DNA of 6,508 bases. Source: Deltaproteobacteria bacterium (lineage in GTDB: Bacteria; Bdellovibrionota; UBA1018). The stretch spans positions 1 through 6,508 of the forward strand of contig JACQAU010000357.1 in assembly GCA_016194835.1 (NCBI GenBank), in the 5' to 3' direction. Position 1 is the stretch's first letter; the number at the start of each line of letters is the position of its first letter. Below are positions 5,858-6,508 of the stretch, in pieces. Both the position numbers and the translations under genes were made by a program. The notes under the pieces are model-generated. The model saw nothing but the letters and a program-made list of their open reading frames with translations, ran no database searches and was not told where the DNA came from.

Positions 5858-6227
5858 CAGTAACGGAAACAGTCAACAGAAAACAGTTCAGTCAGCGGAC
5901 TATGCCGCTGCTGCAACAAGTACAAATGCCCTCTATAAATCAACACAAAACTGTTCTTTGAGCAGAAAAAATACAACTTTAATGAAAGACATTGCAAAAA
6001 ATCTAACTCCAACAGGGCAAGCCGAAGCGCAATTACCTGCCCTTGGTAAAACTACAATTGCGGCAATTGGCAATACAAACGAAAATCGCTTGTTTTATAA
6101 TAAAACATCATCTCGTTATTTGTATCGATCACCGGATTCGATTGCTGAAGATAAGAGCATTAATCTCTTTGATCGTGTCAGCAGTCGTTACGAGCTTTTT
6201 TACCGTAAAATCCTATTGTCTAAGTAA
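5858..6227 (+). pseudogene. Partial, start-less copy of the 3' part of gene A (remnant or silent cassette)
   Basis: This is homologous to 3533-4202 of gene A, in the same orientation, and ends at the equivalent stop (TAA instead of TAG). It lacks the signal peptide, membrane segments and linker. In the homologous frame there is no ATG, GTG or TTG between the upstream TAA (5820-5822) and a TTG at 5958, and no ribosome site. Relative to gene A it lost 9 codons (net) of the ATAAA region and exactly 91 codons (residues 401-491), both in frame, so the frame is open throughout. In the last 84 codons I count 8 synonymous changes, 3 amino-acid changes (T to A, F to L, Y to R) and a stop-codon swap. 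That pattern suggests it diverged for a time as functional coding sequence. It may be a decayed paralog or a donor for gene conversion into gene A. An 89-aa product starting at TTG 5958 is possible but unlikely. Confidence 0.8.
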
Positions 6228-6276
6228 GTCCGAAGTATTATTTTAGCTATCTTACTAAGCGCATGCAATTTTTGAC

Positions 6277-6305
6277 TTGATAATGATTACAAATACCCCT
6301 ATTAT
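6277..6305 (+). promoter_or_regulatory. Promoter of the second DUF4143 ATPase
   Basis: TTGATA (6277-6282) and TATTAT (6300-6305) each match the sigma-70 consensus at 5 of 6 bases and are 17 bp apart. Transcription would start near 6312. That would make the ATG at 6315 nearly leaderless, or give a TTG start at 6336 a short leader with a GGGG ribosome site. Confidence 0.5.
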
Positions 6306-6314
6306 AAATCATAA

Positions 6315-6508
6315 ATGAATGAAAATGGGGTTAATTTGGATCAGATTTTTTACCGAGAGGCGCTTTCATGTTTGAAGGATTGGATTAGTAGGCCAGCTGG
6401 TGAAAGAAAGCCACTTCTCTTAAGAGGGGCGCGTCAAGTTGGAAAATCCACTCTTGTGCGGCAATTTGCACACAACTATAAATATAACCTGGTTGAATTT
6501 AATTTAGA
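6315..6508 (+). CDS. Second AAA_14 / DUF4143-type ATPase, N-terminal fragment (cut by window edge)
   Basis: The frame is open from the ATG at 6315 to the right edge (64 codons). It contains the lead-in helix, RKPLLLRG and Walker A GARQVGKS (residues 38-45), then VRQF and NLVEFNL. This is the same order and spacing as in the ATPase at 4287-5666, which has RKPLVIRG, GARQVGKS, IVRW and FIELNL. The lead-in is longer and differs in sequence, so this is a distinct family member and not a duplicate. The start is uncertain: the ATG at 6315 has no Shine-Dalgarno but sits about 3 nt after the predicted transcription start. The in-frame TTG at 6336 has GGGG 5 nt upstream and would give the more typical family N-terminus (MDQIFYREAL). 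Walker B and the nuclease-like domain lie outside the window. Confidence 0.85.
   Translation, partial: MNENGVNLDQIFYREALSCLKDWISRPAGERKPLLLRGARQVGKSTLVRQFAHNYKYNLVEFNL

Noticed and set aside
5746..6012. Minus-strand open frame over the gene A copy, similar to another minus-strand frame at 3358-3690
   Set aside because: The two minus-strand frames resemble each other only because they are antisense to the duplicated segment; the plus-strand frame carries the synonymous-change pattern.
4203..6314. Insertion sequence or integron-like element
   Set aside because: No transposase, integrase, terminal inverted repeats or short target-site duplication could be seen; only the long gene A direct repeats flank the ATPase.

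Overview
The window is AT-rich and bacterial. The organism is probably Gram-negative and diderm: it carries a Sec/SPII lipoprotein, a large exported low-complexity protein, and a membrane protein with a cytosolic zinc ribbon and a probable periplasmic SH3-like domain. This mix would fit Bdellovibrionota or another former deltaproteobacterial lineage. That placement is inference only, since there is no rRNA or other taxonomic marker gene here.

Layout. (1) 1-967, minus strand: the N-terminal 322 codons of a zinc-ribbon / single-TM / SH3-like protein, cut by the left edge. (2) 968-1291: a divergent intergenic region with small hairpins. (3) 1292-2266, plus: a lipoprotein of unknown family. (4) 2267-2477: an AT-rich spacer with a fold-back motif and a good promoter. 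(5) 2478-4202, plus: a 574-aa exported, Ala/Ser/Thr-rich protein of unknown family, called 'gene A' below. (6) 4287-5666, minus: a full-length AAA_14/DUF4143 ATPase, convergent with gene A, whose promoter contains a perfect 10-bp-arm palindrome. (7) 5858-6227, plus: a start-less partial copy of the 3' part of gene A. It has two in-frame deletions, mostly synonymous differences, and the same stop position. (8) 6315-6508, plus: the N-terminus of a second, different DUF4143-type ATPase, cut by the right edge.

The most interesting structure is the arrangement gene A / ATPase / partial gene A copy. The ATPase is bracketed by direct repeats of the 3' end of gene A. The left edge of the partial copy shares a near-identical 23-nt sequence with the 5' flank of gene A, which points to a deletion junction at CAGTAACG. 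The copy may be the remains of a second gene A paralog, or a silent donor cassette. Either way, recombination between the repeats could remove the ATPase or change the C-terminus of gene A. No tRNA, rRNA, CRISPR array, transposase or integrase was seen.
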